A stretch of 64,000 nucleotides of DNA, taken from NCBI GenBank assembly GCA_037693485.1, contig CM075346.1, positions 123,492,001 through 123,556,000 of the forward strand, written 5' to 3'. Below the pieces are notes generated by a model, which was not told the DNA's origin, did no database searches, and worked only from the letters and a program-made list of their open reading frames with translations. This DNA comes from Kitagawia praeruptora (lineage: Eukaryota; Streptophyta; Magnoliopsida; Apiales; Apiaceae). Position numbers and translations under genes: made by a program. Positions 11,201-21,420 of the stretch are shown one piece after another. Within the stretch, counting starts at the first letter, position 1, and every line of letters begins with the position of its first letter.

Positions 11201-11535
11201 ATGACCAGCGCAAGGGGTTTAGTGGTCTTATGTATATTAAGTGTGAAAGTGTGTAAGGTTGTAATAAATTTGGTTGTTGAAATGCTTCTTGTAGAAGCAT
11301 CACTCAACAATGTACTTAAGTATGATTCTGGGTTTGTAATAACTTTTTAACTCTAAACTTTTATTATGGTGAATGTTGTTCTCTGAGCATATGACTGGTG
11401 TGTGTGTGTGTATTACTGTGGGGTCAATTGCATAAGTATTAATTAAAAAAAAAAAAAACCCAAGAGATATTGATTTTGAATGGAAGTTGGTCCGTGATGG
11501 CCCATATTCATGACCCCGGATTTGGGGCTGTCACA
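8207..11535 (+). repeat. Gypsy-1 5' LTR
   Basis: 3329 bp, TG...CA ends. It contains three direct copies of a roughly 30-bp unit with the core GGATGTTAGCAGGTGGCCTT (10492-10574), a TG microsatellite near 11398 and a 14-base A run near 11444. A short ORF open in both LTRs reads MPILRRTPRKRVRERRPSES (from about 11116) after AGCTAGGT; its meaning is unknown. Confidence 0.95.
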
Positions 11536-11538
11536 GTT

Positions 11539-11550
11539 TGGTATCAGAGC
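11539..11550 (+). other. Gypsy-1 primer binding site
   Basis: TGGTATCAGAGC, complementary to initiator tRNA-Met, three bases after the LTR end. Confidence 0.9.
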
Positions 11551-11729
11551 TAAGAGTCATAATGCTCAGGAACAAGAGTGATAATAATATTGTATCATTT
11601 ATAATATAAATTTTGAACTTCCATCAAGTTCAGGGGTGGTATATCGCAGGTAGTATTTATTTTAAGTATTGTTTATAATTTTATAGACCGTTACTAATAG
11701 AATTTTATGTTTTATTATAGGGAGCAGAG

Positions 11730-12680
11730 ATGGGTGAGCCGAGTCGAGACCCCCAGTGGCTAGGACTACCCGAGCAGGAGATTAGAGACTTGTTGCTGGT
11801 AGGTGTGGAGGTTCCAGAGTATGCTATTGATGACCTCAGGGAGAGACGACGGGCGAGTGCTAGAGAGAGATATGAGCAGAGACTGAGGGAGGAGGCTGAG
11901 GAGCGCAGGCAGAGGGATGCTGTGGCCATAGTGCCATATTCTGGTAGACCATATGTAGGACCTGATGGGGCCGGACCTTCCCGAGTGCGGACGGATATTC
12001 CTGAGGAGGAGATGCCCTTACGTAAGAGGCCTAGGCTATCTGTTATACCTGAGGAGCCGATTGAGTGGAGGGACATTCACGTGACTCCTACTCCTGTCCC
12101 ACCTGTCCCAGTGCCATCACCAGTTCCATCTCCTCTACCTAGCCCCGACCCTTTTGAGGATCCAGTTGAGCAGTTCACTCCACCGGGACACTTTATCTTG
12201 TCAGAGGATGAGTTGGAGGATGACCCTTCCGAGGATGCGGACACAGAGCCTGTTCCTCCGTCTCCACAGGCAGTTCCATCCCCACCATTTGCACCACCAC
12301 CACCTCCACCAGTGGATGCACCCCCACTTGTAGATGTACCTCCCCCAGATGCTATGCCACCTCAGGAGGCACCTATATTTCCAGCTGGTCAGTTGCCAGC
12401 TATTTTCTTGCCAGAGTACTTTGCTCTACAGGGACAGCTGGATGAGTCCCGTCGGACTATAGATACACTTGTGCAGAGGTTAGACAGGGCGAGAGGAGGA
12501 GGAGGTGTGATACCAGATGGGTTGACTTTGAGCATAGTTAGTATCGAGCTGCGGGCACTCCGTGATATTAGGACGATGTTGGGAGACAGAGGGGATCCAG
12601 TATGGAGGGCTCAGATAGTTGATACAGTCACCACTATGGTAGTGCAGATCAGAGACGTTATCAGGGCGTCGTTACCATGA
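11730..12680 (+). CDS. Unidentified proline-rich ORF upstream of gag in Gypsy-1
   Basis: An intact 316-codon ORF. The N-terminal third is charged and probably helical, rich in Arg and Glu (RERRRASARERYEQRLREEA). The middle is a low-complexity Pro-rich and acidic stretch (PVPVPSPVPSPLPSPDPFED, later APPPPPPVDAPP). The C-terminal part has a short heptad-like segment (ALQGQLDESRRTIDTLVQRL) and ends DVIRASLP. No zinc knuckle, protease or polymerase motif is visible. It sits between the primer site and gag, where an extra ORF is unusual, and is open in an element that moved recently. It may be a structural or regulatory protein of this family. I do not recognise it. Confidence 0.6.
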   Translation: MGEPSRDPQWLGLPEQEIRDLLLVGVEVPEYAIDDLRERRRASARERYEQRLREEAEERRQRDAVAIVPYSGRPYVGPDGAGPSRVRTDIPEEEMPLRKRPRLSVIPEEPIEWRDIHVTPTPVPPVPVPSPVPSPLPSPDPFEDPVEQFTPPGHFILSEDELEDDPSEDADTEPVPPSPQAVPSPPFAPPPPPPVDAPPLVDVPPPDAMPPQEAPIFPAGQLPAIFLPEYFALQGQLDESRRTIDTLVQRLDRARGGGGVIPDGLTLSIVSIELRALRDIRTMLGDRGDPVWRAQIVDTVTTMVVQIRDVIRASLP

Positions 12681-13210
12681 TTAGGAGTAGTAGTCTTGGA
12701 TACTAATCAGACTAGTCATCTTGTAGATGTCATTTTGGGGATTAGGTTAGTTGTTTACTGTCTTAATCCCAGTCTGATTAGAGGACAGCTAGTAGTGCTT
12801 TTGTTATAGCGAGTTAGTATGTACAGTTATGCTTTTGGGGTTTCGAACCTTGTACTTTATGATGTATGATATTAGTAGTAAAAGACGTTGTACCCAAGTT
12901 GTAAAATATTTATGTAAATTAATGAAGTTTATGTACTTTGCCTAATTTTATCGTATTTTGATATTAAATGTTGAGATTCAGAAATATTGATATATATGAG
13001 GTGATTGACTTAAATGAAAAGGTTATTGTGCTAAAGGTACTAAGCTTATTTGTCAAAGTTGTATTATGATTAAATATTACTTGTGTGAATTTAAAATACT
13101 GGGATGCATAAATAAGATTAACTAATGATATAGTTGTGCATATATGGAAATGATGTATATTGTACCCTAAATTTGGGTGATTAATGAAGAATATTATTAT
13201 ATACAGAATC

Positions 13211-14494
13211 ATGCCGCCTAAGCGTAATAATAGAATGAATGCAAGGGAAAATGAGAGAGAGGAAGCAAGTCAGAATAGGCAGGATGAAAACGCTCATAAT
13301 GAACAAGATCATGAGGAAGAAGAAGATGAATCAACTGGCCAACAGGGAAGTCAGGGTGGTAACCCTTTTAACCAATTTATGGAACTTTTGAGGCAGAATT
13401 TAGCTAATCCACAGAATCCGCCACAACCACCTGTTCTTCCCAACCAGGCAGCTAACTCTTTTCGTGCTTTTAAGTCACTAAAACCCCCAGAATTTGAGGG
13501 AACCACTAACCCAGTAGCAGCCAGGGCATGGCTGAAAGAGATGGAGAAGGCTTTTGAGATACTGAGGGTAGAGGAAGATCAGAAGACAGTCTTTGCAGCC
13601 TATCTCCTAAAGGGAGAGGCAAATTATTGGTGGGAAGCTAAGAAAAATCTCGAGGGAGTGGGAGTGATAACTTGGGAGCGTTTCACTAGGGTGTTTCTAG
13701 ACAAATATTCCCCTAGGTACTTAGAGAACCAGATGGAAATAAAATTTTTGGAGCTAAAGCAGGAAAACCTATCAGTGGCAGAGTATGAAACTAAGTTTAC
13801 AGAACTGTCTAGGTTTGTTCCAGAATTCGTGCGTACTGAAGAGCAACGAGCGAAAAGGTTCCAACAAGGATTGAAACCATGGCTACGTACTAGAGTGGCA
13901 CCATTTGAGTTGACCGAGTATGCTGCGGTAGTTCATAAGGCATCTATTATCGAAGCTGAGAGTGAACAGACTCAAGTAGGACGAGAGAGTAAGAAAAGGA
14001 AATTTGAGGGTCAGAAGGGAGGTTCAAGTGAGGGAAGCTACTTTAACAAATTTGGTAAGGGACAAAAACCCCAGTTTGGAGGAAAGTCAGGGAATAATAA
14101 GACTACCAGTGAGACTGTGAATCAGGGTGGTAGATCCACAGGAACTTTTCAATCTAGTCAATCTCGAACACCATTTCCAGACTGTAACACGTGTGGTAAG
14201 AAGCATACAGGAGTGTGTAGAGCGTTAGAAATAAACTGCTTTAACTGTGGACAAAAAGGACACTACCTTAGCCAGTGCCCATCGGCTAATACCAATCCTA
14301 AGAGGGACGTCAAGTATTACCAGTGTGGGAAATTAGGACACATTGCCAGAGATTGCCGTTCCGGGGGATCATCCGTGCCAGAACAGAGCGTGACTGCTTC
14401 AAATAAACCTACTGCCAGGGTGTACAATATGACTTTAGGAGAGGCATTGAGAAAGCCGGATACAGATGCAGGTGAACATTTTTCTAGTATTTAA
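13211..14494 (+). CDS. gag: Gypsy-1 gag (capsid/nucleocapsid)
   Basis: A 427-codon ORF starting MPPKRNN, where gag homology begins; an upstream in-frame ATG at 13184 seems less likely. The acidic N-terminus is followed by the Retrotrans_gag core: KPPEFEGTTNPVAARAWLKE, YLLKGEANYWWE, WERFTRVFLDKYSP and FVPEFVRTEEQRAKRFQQGL. The C-terminus has a degenerate CNTCGKKHTGVC motif, one good CX2CX4HX4C zinc knuckle (CFNCGQKGHYLSQC), and a second knuckle with Tyr in place of the first Cys (YYQCGKLGHIARDC). It ends RVYNMTLGEALRKPD and a few more residues, just where autonomous relatives enter the protease. The gag would assemble particles; pol is missing. Confidence 0.9.
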   Translation: MPPKRNNRMNARENEREEASQNRQDENAHNEQDHEEEEDESTGQQGSQGGNPFNQFMELLRQNLANPQNPPQPPVLPNQAANSFRAFKSLKPPEFEGTTNPVAARAWLKEMEKAFEILRVEEDQKTVFAAYLLKGEANYWWEAKKNLEGVGVITWERFTRVFLDKYSPRYLENQMEIKFLELKQENLSVAEYETKFTELSRFVPEFVRTEEQRAKRFQQGLKPWLRTRVAPFELTEYAAVVHKASIIEAESEQTQVGRESKKRKFEGQKGGSSEGSYFNKFGKGQKPQFGGKSGNNKTTSETVNQGGRSTGTFQSSQSRTPFPDCNTCGKKHTGVCRALEINCFNCGQKGHYLSQCPSANTNPKRDVKYYQCGKLGHIARDCRSGGSSVPEQSVTASNKPTARVYNMTLGEALRKPDTDAGEHFSSI

Positions 14495-15058
14495 ATTTTT
14501 AGTGTAAACGTTTGGTTAGGAATCAATGTGGTCAATGAATGGTATAGGTAGGTTGATAATCTAGATAAGGAAAATCAGTATCTGTTAGGGGTTAGAAATT
14601 CTATGAAAAGGAGAATAATAGTATTTTGGGGGTAAACCACAGACTTGTTTATATACGAACAGGAAATATATATTATAGGTAATATTTTCTTACAATTGTT
14701 TCAAAGAATCTTATTCTAGTCGGATTTCTGGAAGATTTTACAGAGACAAGATATAATAAGATTGAAGTATGTATATTTTATGTCATGATAGAGATCAACA
14801 TAGGGATAAACCATAAGTGAGATACACTACCATTCAGGAGAGGCCAATGTGGTGGCCAATACCCATAACTAAAAAAAGGGATGTTGATGAATGACAAGCA
14901 AGTTTATGTTGGTGTAATTTTGTACAAACAAGATAGAGATATTATGAAGGAAAAAGTGATGGAGAAAGTGGTATAGAAGTTATAAGGTGTAGATGAAAAG
15001 GTATCTATGGACATTTCTGACGTGATTCCGGGACGGAATCCTTTTAAGGAGGGAAGGA
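14495..15058 (+). other. Gypsy-1 3' remnant and polypurine tract
   Basis: No coding homology in 564 bases. Near the end, GGGACGGAATCCTTTTAAGG is the conserved 3' untranslated motif that follows pol in many plant chromovirus-like Gypsy elements. It is followed by the purine run AAGGAGGGAAGGA (15046-15058), which abuts the 3' LTR. Pol appears to have been removed between gag and this tail. Confidence 0.8.
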
Positions 15059-18000
15059 TGTAATAACCCTAACTTTGGAAATGCTACAGTGATCCTATAA
15101 ATAGTAAATTTCGAGGATTTAGAGAAATGGTATATAGGTACTCTATAATGGAAACATAAAATGAATAAACAGAAAACATATTAGTGTTGTACAATGGAAA
15201 TAAGTGACTCGAAATGACGTTAGATTTCAGAAATTCCTGAAAAATGGATTTTTAGGATTTTGATTTCGAATAAGCTTCTATTAGATGTTAAGGAGCATGG
15301 AAACATTATAAGAATTATATATTGAGGGATTAGTGAATTTAGGTTAAACCAAAGGATTATTAAGTTAAGAGAATACCAAAGGAATTTGGATTGTTAAATG
15401 ATTTCAAAACCACTGAGATAATGAGGTAAATTCGAAACGAACCACAATTAGACGAATATGGAGATTAAGCAACCAAGATTAGTAATATAACAAGGATACA
15501 TACCACATTATCATTTATAAGAATTAGTAGCAAATTACTTGGGAAAAATCAAGAAAAAGAGAATAATGAGGTCATATATATGATGTCACATTCCACTAAT
15601 CCAAAGTTTAAGGGGTAAATTAGTCTTTTAACCTTGGAAAAAATCTACCAAGCTTCCAACACAATCTAGATTAGTAGTAATTAAGATAAGATCAAAGAAA
15701 TAAACACAAAAATCTCTCCCCCTTTCTCTTATACTCCATTCGGCAAAACCTAGAAAAAAAAGAAAGAAAAAAATTTCAAAACCCTAGCTCTCTTCAAGAT
15801 CAATTCAAGGGAAAAATCATGGAGCTTCTTGGAGGATAGGAAGGATCACCCACCAAGTTTCATAGCCATCCATCATTGTTTAGTAAGGTAAAGAAATTCT
15901 CAAAGTTGCTTGATGAATAGTGAAACCTTGGAATTAACTTTGTTTTAATGGTTTATTTAGTTGATTCAAGCTATATTAGGAGTGTTTAAAGAGTACCCAA
16001 AGCTTATTAAGTGTTCTTCAAGCTTCATAGAGGTATAACAATCCTTTCCCCTTTGTATTTATGATGATTTTTGAGTTGGTTAGTGGTTAGTTAATATAAA
16101 TGTTAAGTTATGATGATTTTGTGATATAAATGGTTGGAATGGACATGGGAAGTTTGTTGTGAACTTGTAACCATGGTTGGGAGGTAGCCCACATGGTGTA
16201 GGGTCTGAAAGGAGTATGGAATGATGGTTTTGGAGTGGTGAAATTTTGGAAAGTATGAAATTACAGCAGTTATAATGTCCGATTTTCGTTAGAACGAAAA
16301 CTGCCCTGTTTTGTGACCCCTGTATTCATACGGTACCTCACTGCCTAGGTTACCAATTGGCCATGAAATGATAGAGCTTAGTTCATAGATCGTTTTGATA
16401 TAAGGTGCGTTAAAATCTGACGTACGGTTTAGGAGAAAAGTCAGTTTTAGTGAAAGACGTTCGGTAACCGAGAAAATGTAAATGTATCAACTTTGAGGCT
16501 ATGATCAACCTGCTTAGACATTTTTAAAAATTATGAAACTTTGGGATAATATGGTAGAGTAGTCAAAGAGACATTACCAGTTGACCTCGTAGTAAAAGTC
16601 AAAATCTATAATTTATGGGGATTTTTACAGTTAAGTGTGGTCGTTAGGGGAAATGGTGAAAAACCACTGAAACTTCGATTGAGCTTGTAAATGGTTAAGT
16701 CCTTGAACCTTTGGGGTAATAATAATACGTTAAACATATGTTGAAGTGTAAAGGGTTTTGTATACAAGAGGGTAGTGAGTCAGAGATGTGGTATTCTAAT
16801 GACGGTCCTTTTGTGTTTATAGAAATTCCGGAGGAGGAACCAGCCATATTGTCAGGATACAGAAACCGAGGCAAGATCCTTCTATCCCTACTTTAAAAAT
16901 TATTTATCTTCGGAATAATAATGATATCATGGAATATATTTATGTATATGTGATGCTTTTGTTGCTATATTGCGAAGAATATATTCTCTTGATTGTGGGA
17001 AGTTAAAGAGAGATGGATATGTTTTCTGAAATATGAATATAGAGATGATTACGAATGGAGCGAATATGCTCTAGGGTAAAAGAGATATGAAAGAGAATGG
17101 TATCAGTTGTTATCTAGGGTTATATGGTTTATAATGCTATATTATAAACATTCTTTTAGTGTATGATATATACATATATTTTATAGAAATAATGTGCGAG
17201 AATGGAAATGTGAAATGGTGTTGGTAAATTGAATAATGATCTTATAAAAAGGGGGATTAGCAACAAACTTGCATAAGAGGCTGTGTCAGGGCTGTGTGCG
17301 ACATAGTCTAGCATTCATGATTCGGCACGAAGATGCCAAGGGAGGATGTTAGCAGGTGGCCTTCCTCCAGGAGGATGTTAGCAGGTGGCCTTCCTCCAGG
17401 GATGATGTTAGCAGGTGGCCTTCATTCCTTCTACCGGTAGTAAAAAATGTACGGGTACAGAGGACGACTGATCATCGTGCCTCACGTGTTTGACAACAGT
17501 GAAAACCCCCATAATAATTGAATGAAGAATAAATGATAAAGTCAGATTGGTATACTGAAAAGGGAAAATGATATGAAACGATGAAATTATTGTTATAGAT
17601 GAAGAGAAACTGATTTTATACTAATTTATAAAAATTGCTGTATAGGAAGGAAATGAGAAGATGATAGTGAGAGATTTATTCAAGTATTCATATTATTTTA
17701 AGTTATTACACTGAAAGGGTATATTGATTATTATATTATTTAAGAAGAGAAACTGATACTGTATTATCTTAGATTTCTTTCTTATAATAGTAAGTGGATG
17801 ATGTATTATTAAATAAGAGTTTTATTCTTCCTTAAAGTTTATAATTTGATTACTGCTTACATATGTATATACATGTATACTTGGTTACATTTTCAATTCT
17901 AGTTTACCATATTATCTTGCTGAGCTATTATAGCTCACTCTTGCTACTTATCTATATACAGCTAGGTATGCCAATACTACGCAGAACGCCCCGCAAGAGG

Positions 18001-18387
18001 GTAAGGGAAAGGCGACCTTCTGAGAGCTCGTTAGCGTCAATCCCCGAGGTAGATGACCAGCGCAAGGGGTTTAGTGGTCTTATGTATATTAAGTGTGAAA
18101 GTGTGTAAGGTTGTAATAAATTTGGTTGTTGAAATGCTTCTTGTAGAAGCATCACTCAACAATGTACTTAAGTATGATTCTGGGTTTGTAATAACTTTTT
18201 AACTCTAAAATTTTATTATGGTGAATGTTGTTCTCTGAGCATATGACTGGTGTGTGTGTGTGTATTACTGTGGGGTCAATTGCATAAGTATTAATTAAAA
18301 AAAAAAAAAACCCAAGAGATATTGATTTTGAATGGAAGTTGGTCCGTGATGGCCCATATTCATGACCCCGGATTTGGGGCTGTCACA
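15059..18387 (+). repeat. Gypsy-1 3' LTR
   Basis: 3329 bp, collinear with the 5' LTR over its full length. It includes the triple repeat (17344-17426) and the same short ORF (from about 17968). Confidence 0.95.
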
Positions 18388-18557
18388 CTGTTAGTACATG
18401 TGTTCAGTTAATTTACAGGACTAATTACTATAAAATAAATCATCTTATACTACAAGTTAAAACGAGATTGATTATATAGCTCTATAAATGTTACTTACTG
18501 TAACAGAATAGTATAATTTATAAATTAGTATCACATATTAATGTAGATAAAATATAC

Positions 18558-18830
18558 CTGCACTGATGCCCAACCCTTTCTCACATCACTGATTTCACTA
18601 TCAGTTTCTTTGATCCAACTCCACAACACTCTCCTCTTCTTGTTTGAATCATAAAATGTTTTTTAAGCATAGTATATACCGTAATCGTACCTCAATCCAA
18701 TACCAACATCCAATTTTGGATTATCATGGACCCATGTTTTTAATCGTATCATAAGTAGCAAGATGGTGAAAGGAATACTTGGTTCAATTGCTTGAGACAT
18801 TCTTTCGATGTCTGGTCATTGCAACAACTC
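18558..18830 (-). pseudogene. Captured acid invertase, 3' part of the large catalytic exon
   Basis: The minus strand reads TWVHDNPKLDVGIGLRYDYG, IYYA, a TAA, then KTFYDSNKKRRVLWSWIKET and DSEISDVRKGWASVQ, ending at a GTATA donor. This matches the segment of plant vacuolar invertase (GH32 five-bladed propeller) just before the exon at 8040-8201. Upstream, a weaker match with a stop and a frameshift extends to about 18830. The intron between this exon and the next is where Gypsy-1 landed. Confidence 0.85.
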
Positions 18831-19549
18831 TTACTTCTTTTATTGCACACATTTGCCCGCTCTTATTGTCAAAATCGCCACACAGCATCAGTAAATTATA
18901 CAATTTGTATCTTATTTTTTTCAACTACACAACATCAGACCATCCATGTATCTCACAGTAGGAACTTCAAGTTCCTAACACACCGACTAAACATAAAATT
19001 GCTACGTACTCATCTTAAGATTGATCAAAAGATACCTGAATATACATACCTGATTTGATCCCAAAGATGCCCAATCGATCCAAATAAGAACCCTAAATTG
19101 ATACAGAGAACCCTGAAAACAATTAATTAGCAGTGATAAATCGAACATGGAGATGCCCAATCGAATCCAAAGATGCCCAATCGAATTCGGAGATACCCAA
19201 TCGAACCTCGAAAAGTTAAATATCATCGAAGATGTAAAAACCAGGATATGACCAATCAAGAATCTGAGCGGAGTAAGGTCAGAGAGTGAGGTTAGCAGGA
19301 GAGTAAAGTGAGAGTTATCAGCAGAATTAGATGCCCTAATTAAACATGAACAGAACCTGTGAAGAACCCTAATTGCTTGGGGTTTAATTGAAATTTGGGA
19401 GAGATAGAGAGAGAGAGAGTGAGTTGAGAGAGAGCGAGTGACAGAGTGAATAATTGAGATAGAGGGAATAATTGGGAGATTTAGCGAAATTTGACCCGCT
19501 TAAATCAAATTTTCGGACAAAGATTAAGCCCGCCTATTTTTTACTCATT
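18831..19549 (-). promoter_or_regulatory. CACTA right arm: possible promoter or leader for the captured fragments
   Basis: No coding homology is seen. On the minus strand the region holds a pyrimidine-rich CT microsatellite (about 19380-19440), four near-copies of TCGATTGGGCATC (19067-19210), and donor-like CAGGTATGT near 19050-19040. Pyrimidine patches near transcription starts are common in plant promoters. Since every captured piece lies downstream in this direction, it could drive a chimeric transcript. This is inference only. Confidence 0.3.
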
Positions 19550-19765
19550 CTTAAAGGGCAATGGCTACACATTTTTTAAAGACCAACGCCTACACTTGCT
19601 TCCGTGTTAGGATAGATATAGTCTGAAGTCTACGGTAACACTAATTTAAAGAAATGGTAACATTAAAAAAATGTGTAGGCGTAGACCAATTTTAAGGCAT
19701 ATATGGCTACACTTTTGCTCGTAACACTGAAAAAAGCGTTGCTAAAGCCCATATGTGGCGTAGTG
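19550..19765. repeat. CACTA right terminal and subterminal repeats
   Basis: Contains inverted copies of the left-end motifs (GGCTACAC, GTAACACT, GTAGGCGTAGACC) and ends TGTGGCGTAGTG. The ATA target duplication follows at 19766-19768. Confidence 0.8.
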
Positions 19766-19768
19766 ATA

Positions 19769-20730
19769 CTGATACTTCTCATACACAAAATAATACTACT
19801 ACATCTGTTTCTGATATACCAGTCAGACATTCCACTAGACCTAGAAATCAACCTAAGTATCTGAATGACTTTCATTGCCATACTGCTTTTACACATCATA
19901 CTGCTTTATCATCTTTATCACAACTTGTTGAGCCTAAAAATTTTAAAGAAGTTAATTCTCATCCCTTATGGAAAGAGGCTATGGACAAAGAAATTGCAGC
20001 TCTAAATGAAAATAAGACATGGGATTTAGTACCTCTTCCTAAAGGTAAGAAAGCTATAGGTCACAAATGGGTTTTTAAACTCATATTGAAAGCAGATGGG
20101 TCTCTTGAACGGTGCAAGGCACGCTTAGTTGCTAAGGGGTACAATCAGAGGTATGGTATCGATTATGAGGAAACGTTCTCTCCAGTAGTAAAGATGAACA
20201 CGATCAGATGTTTAATTGCTCTTGCTGGACATAAAGATTGGTCGTTATATCAATTAGATGTGAATAATGCATTTCTTCACGGAGATTTGTCTGAAGAAGT
20301 TTACATGACCGTTCCAGAAGGCATTCCAAATCATAATAATCTAGTTTGTCGACTTCGAAAATCACTTTATGGTCTGAAACAGGCTTCAAGAGAATGGTTC
20401 GATAAACTTCTTCATGAACTTACTGCACAGGGCTTCGTTCCATCAAAGAATGATTACAGTCTTTTCATCAAGAAAGTTGAAAATCATATTACTATCATGG
20501 CTGTTTATGTGGACGATATAATTGTTACAGGTAATGACATTCCTCAATACAAAGCATTAAGTCTCACCTGCATAATACTTTTAGTATCAAAGACTTGGGG
20601 ATTTTACGTTATTTTCTGGGAATCGAAGTTGATTATCTTGATACTGGTATTACTCTTACTCAGTCAAAGTTTACGAGAGAACTTTTACAGGAATTGCCTT
20701 TTGTTATTTCTAAGAAAGCTACTACTCCAT
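19769..20730 (+). pseudogene. Copia-1 reverse transcriptase (continuation of gag-pol after the CACTA)
   Basis: In phase with 3389 across the CACTA. The variable linker is followed by the RVT_2 domain: NENKTWDLVPLPKGKKAIGH, KWVFKLILKADGSLERCKAR, LYQLDVNNAFLHGDL, SLYGLKQASREWF and the catalytic YVDDIIVTGND. At about 20558-20561 one base is missing (TTAAGTCTCAC), after which the protein continues in another frame through FSIKDLGILRYFLGIEVDY to the TRIM. Apart from this shift the catalytic residues are intact. Confidence 0.92.
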
Positions 20731-21415
20731 TGTGACAACCCGGGTCAAATCCCGAGTCTTTTTTCGAAAATCGGGTCGAGTCCCGATCACGAATCCGAAA
20801 TAAGCCAAAGTAAACTGGCCCAAATGCAACCAACTTGGGTAATCCACAAGCCCACCACAGGCCCCCAAAAGATCATGATTTGTTGGTGCACTTAATAGTA
20901 GTACTTTGCCTTATAAACTGAACAGAAGTCCCAAATCACCTCAATGTGGGACTGGGGTGTTACAAACTCCCCCACTTAAACTCCTGACGTCCTCGTCAGG
21001 CCGAACGGAAATCCCATAGGTCCAAGATCGTTCCTCTCTAGCCATTGTGGGATAATAACGGCTAGCTTCGTGTCCCCACCTCCGGACCTCTATCCATTGT
21101 GGGATAATACCACCAGCCTTCGTGTCCCCACCTCCGGCAACTTGACGAATCAAGCTTTTGAGAGTCGGCTCTGATACCATATGTGACAACCCGGGTCAAA
21201 TCCCGAGTCTTTTTTCGAAAATCGGGTCGAGTCCCGATCACGAATCCGAAATAAGCCAAAGTAAACTGGCCCAAATGCAACCAACTTGGGTAATCCACAA
21301 GCCCACCACAGGCCCCCAAAAGATCATGATTTGTTGGTGCACTTAATAGTAGTACTTTGCCTTATAAACTGAACAGAAGTCCCAAATCACCTCAATGTGG
21401 GACTGGGGTGTTACA
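20731..21415 (-). mobile_element. TRIM: miniature terminal-repeat retrotransposon, minus orientation
   Basis: Two 234-bp LTRs (20731-20964, 21182-21415) look identical by eye and are flanked by target duplication TCCAT (20726-20730, 21416-21420). On the minus strand the LTR starts TGTAACACCCCAGTCCCACA and ends GGTTGTCACA. The primer site TGGTATCAGAGC lies at 21168-21179 (complement) beside the right LTR, and a purine tract AAGTGGGGGAG near 20967-20977 lies beside the left LTR. The 217-bp interior has no coding capacity and holds an imperfect repeat of about 50 bp around CCATTGTGGGATAATA. It inserted into Copia-1 pol between the RT and RNase H coding parts. Confidence 0.95.
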
Positions 21416-21420
21416 TCCAT

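Larger units (their letters stand above)
8207..18387 (+). mobile_element. Gypsy-1: young non-autonomous Gypsy LTR element (gag only) inside the CACTA
   Basis: Two 3329-bp LTRs (8207-11535 and 15059-18387) begin TGTAATAACCC and end GGGGCTGTCACA. They are flanked by target duplication CTGTT (8202-8206 and 18388-18392). The interior of about 3.5 kb has a tRNA-Met-type primer site, an unidentified Pro-rich ORF, an intact Gypsy gag and a polypurine tract. It has no protease catalytic motif, reverse transcriptase, RNase H or integrase. The LTRs are the same length and I count about 11 substitutions by eye, so insertion was recent. Movement must rely on polymerase supplied by a related autonomous element. 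Confidence 0.95.
3390..19765 (-). mobile_element. Pack-CACTA: non-autonomous CACTA (En/Spm) transposon with captured host-gene fragments
   Basis: The element begins CACTACGCCACA and ends TGTGGCGTAGTG, a perfect 12-bp terminal inverted repeat of the CACTA superfamily. It is flanked by a 3-bp target duplication ATA (3387-3389 and 19766-19768), as CACTA elements make. Both ends carry subterminal copies of short motifs around GGCTACAC and GTGTTGC. It interrupts Copia-1 gag-pol cleanly. I found no transposase (no TNPA- or TNPD-like ORF), so it would need help in trans. Without Gypsy-1 it is about 6.2 kb. The interior holds fragments of acid invertase, a PDR ABCG transporter, a receptor-like cytoplasmic kinase, a GT47 exostosin, a chromodomain protein and some unidentified exon-like pieces, all on the minus strand. 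Confidence 0.93.

Noticed and set aside
19002..19259. 85-codon minus-strand ORF in the CACTA right arm
   Set aside because: No recognisable domain. It overlaps repeated GCCCAATCGA motifs and probable leader sequence.
20731..20964. TRIM as a Cassandra element (5S rRNA-carrying LTR)
   Set aside because: The LTR lacks a recognisable 5S internal promoter sequence, so it was kept as a generic TRIM.
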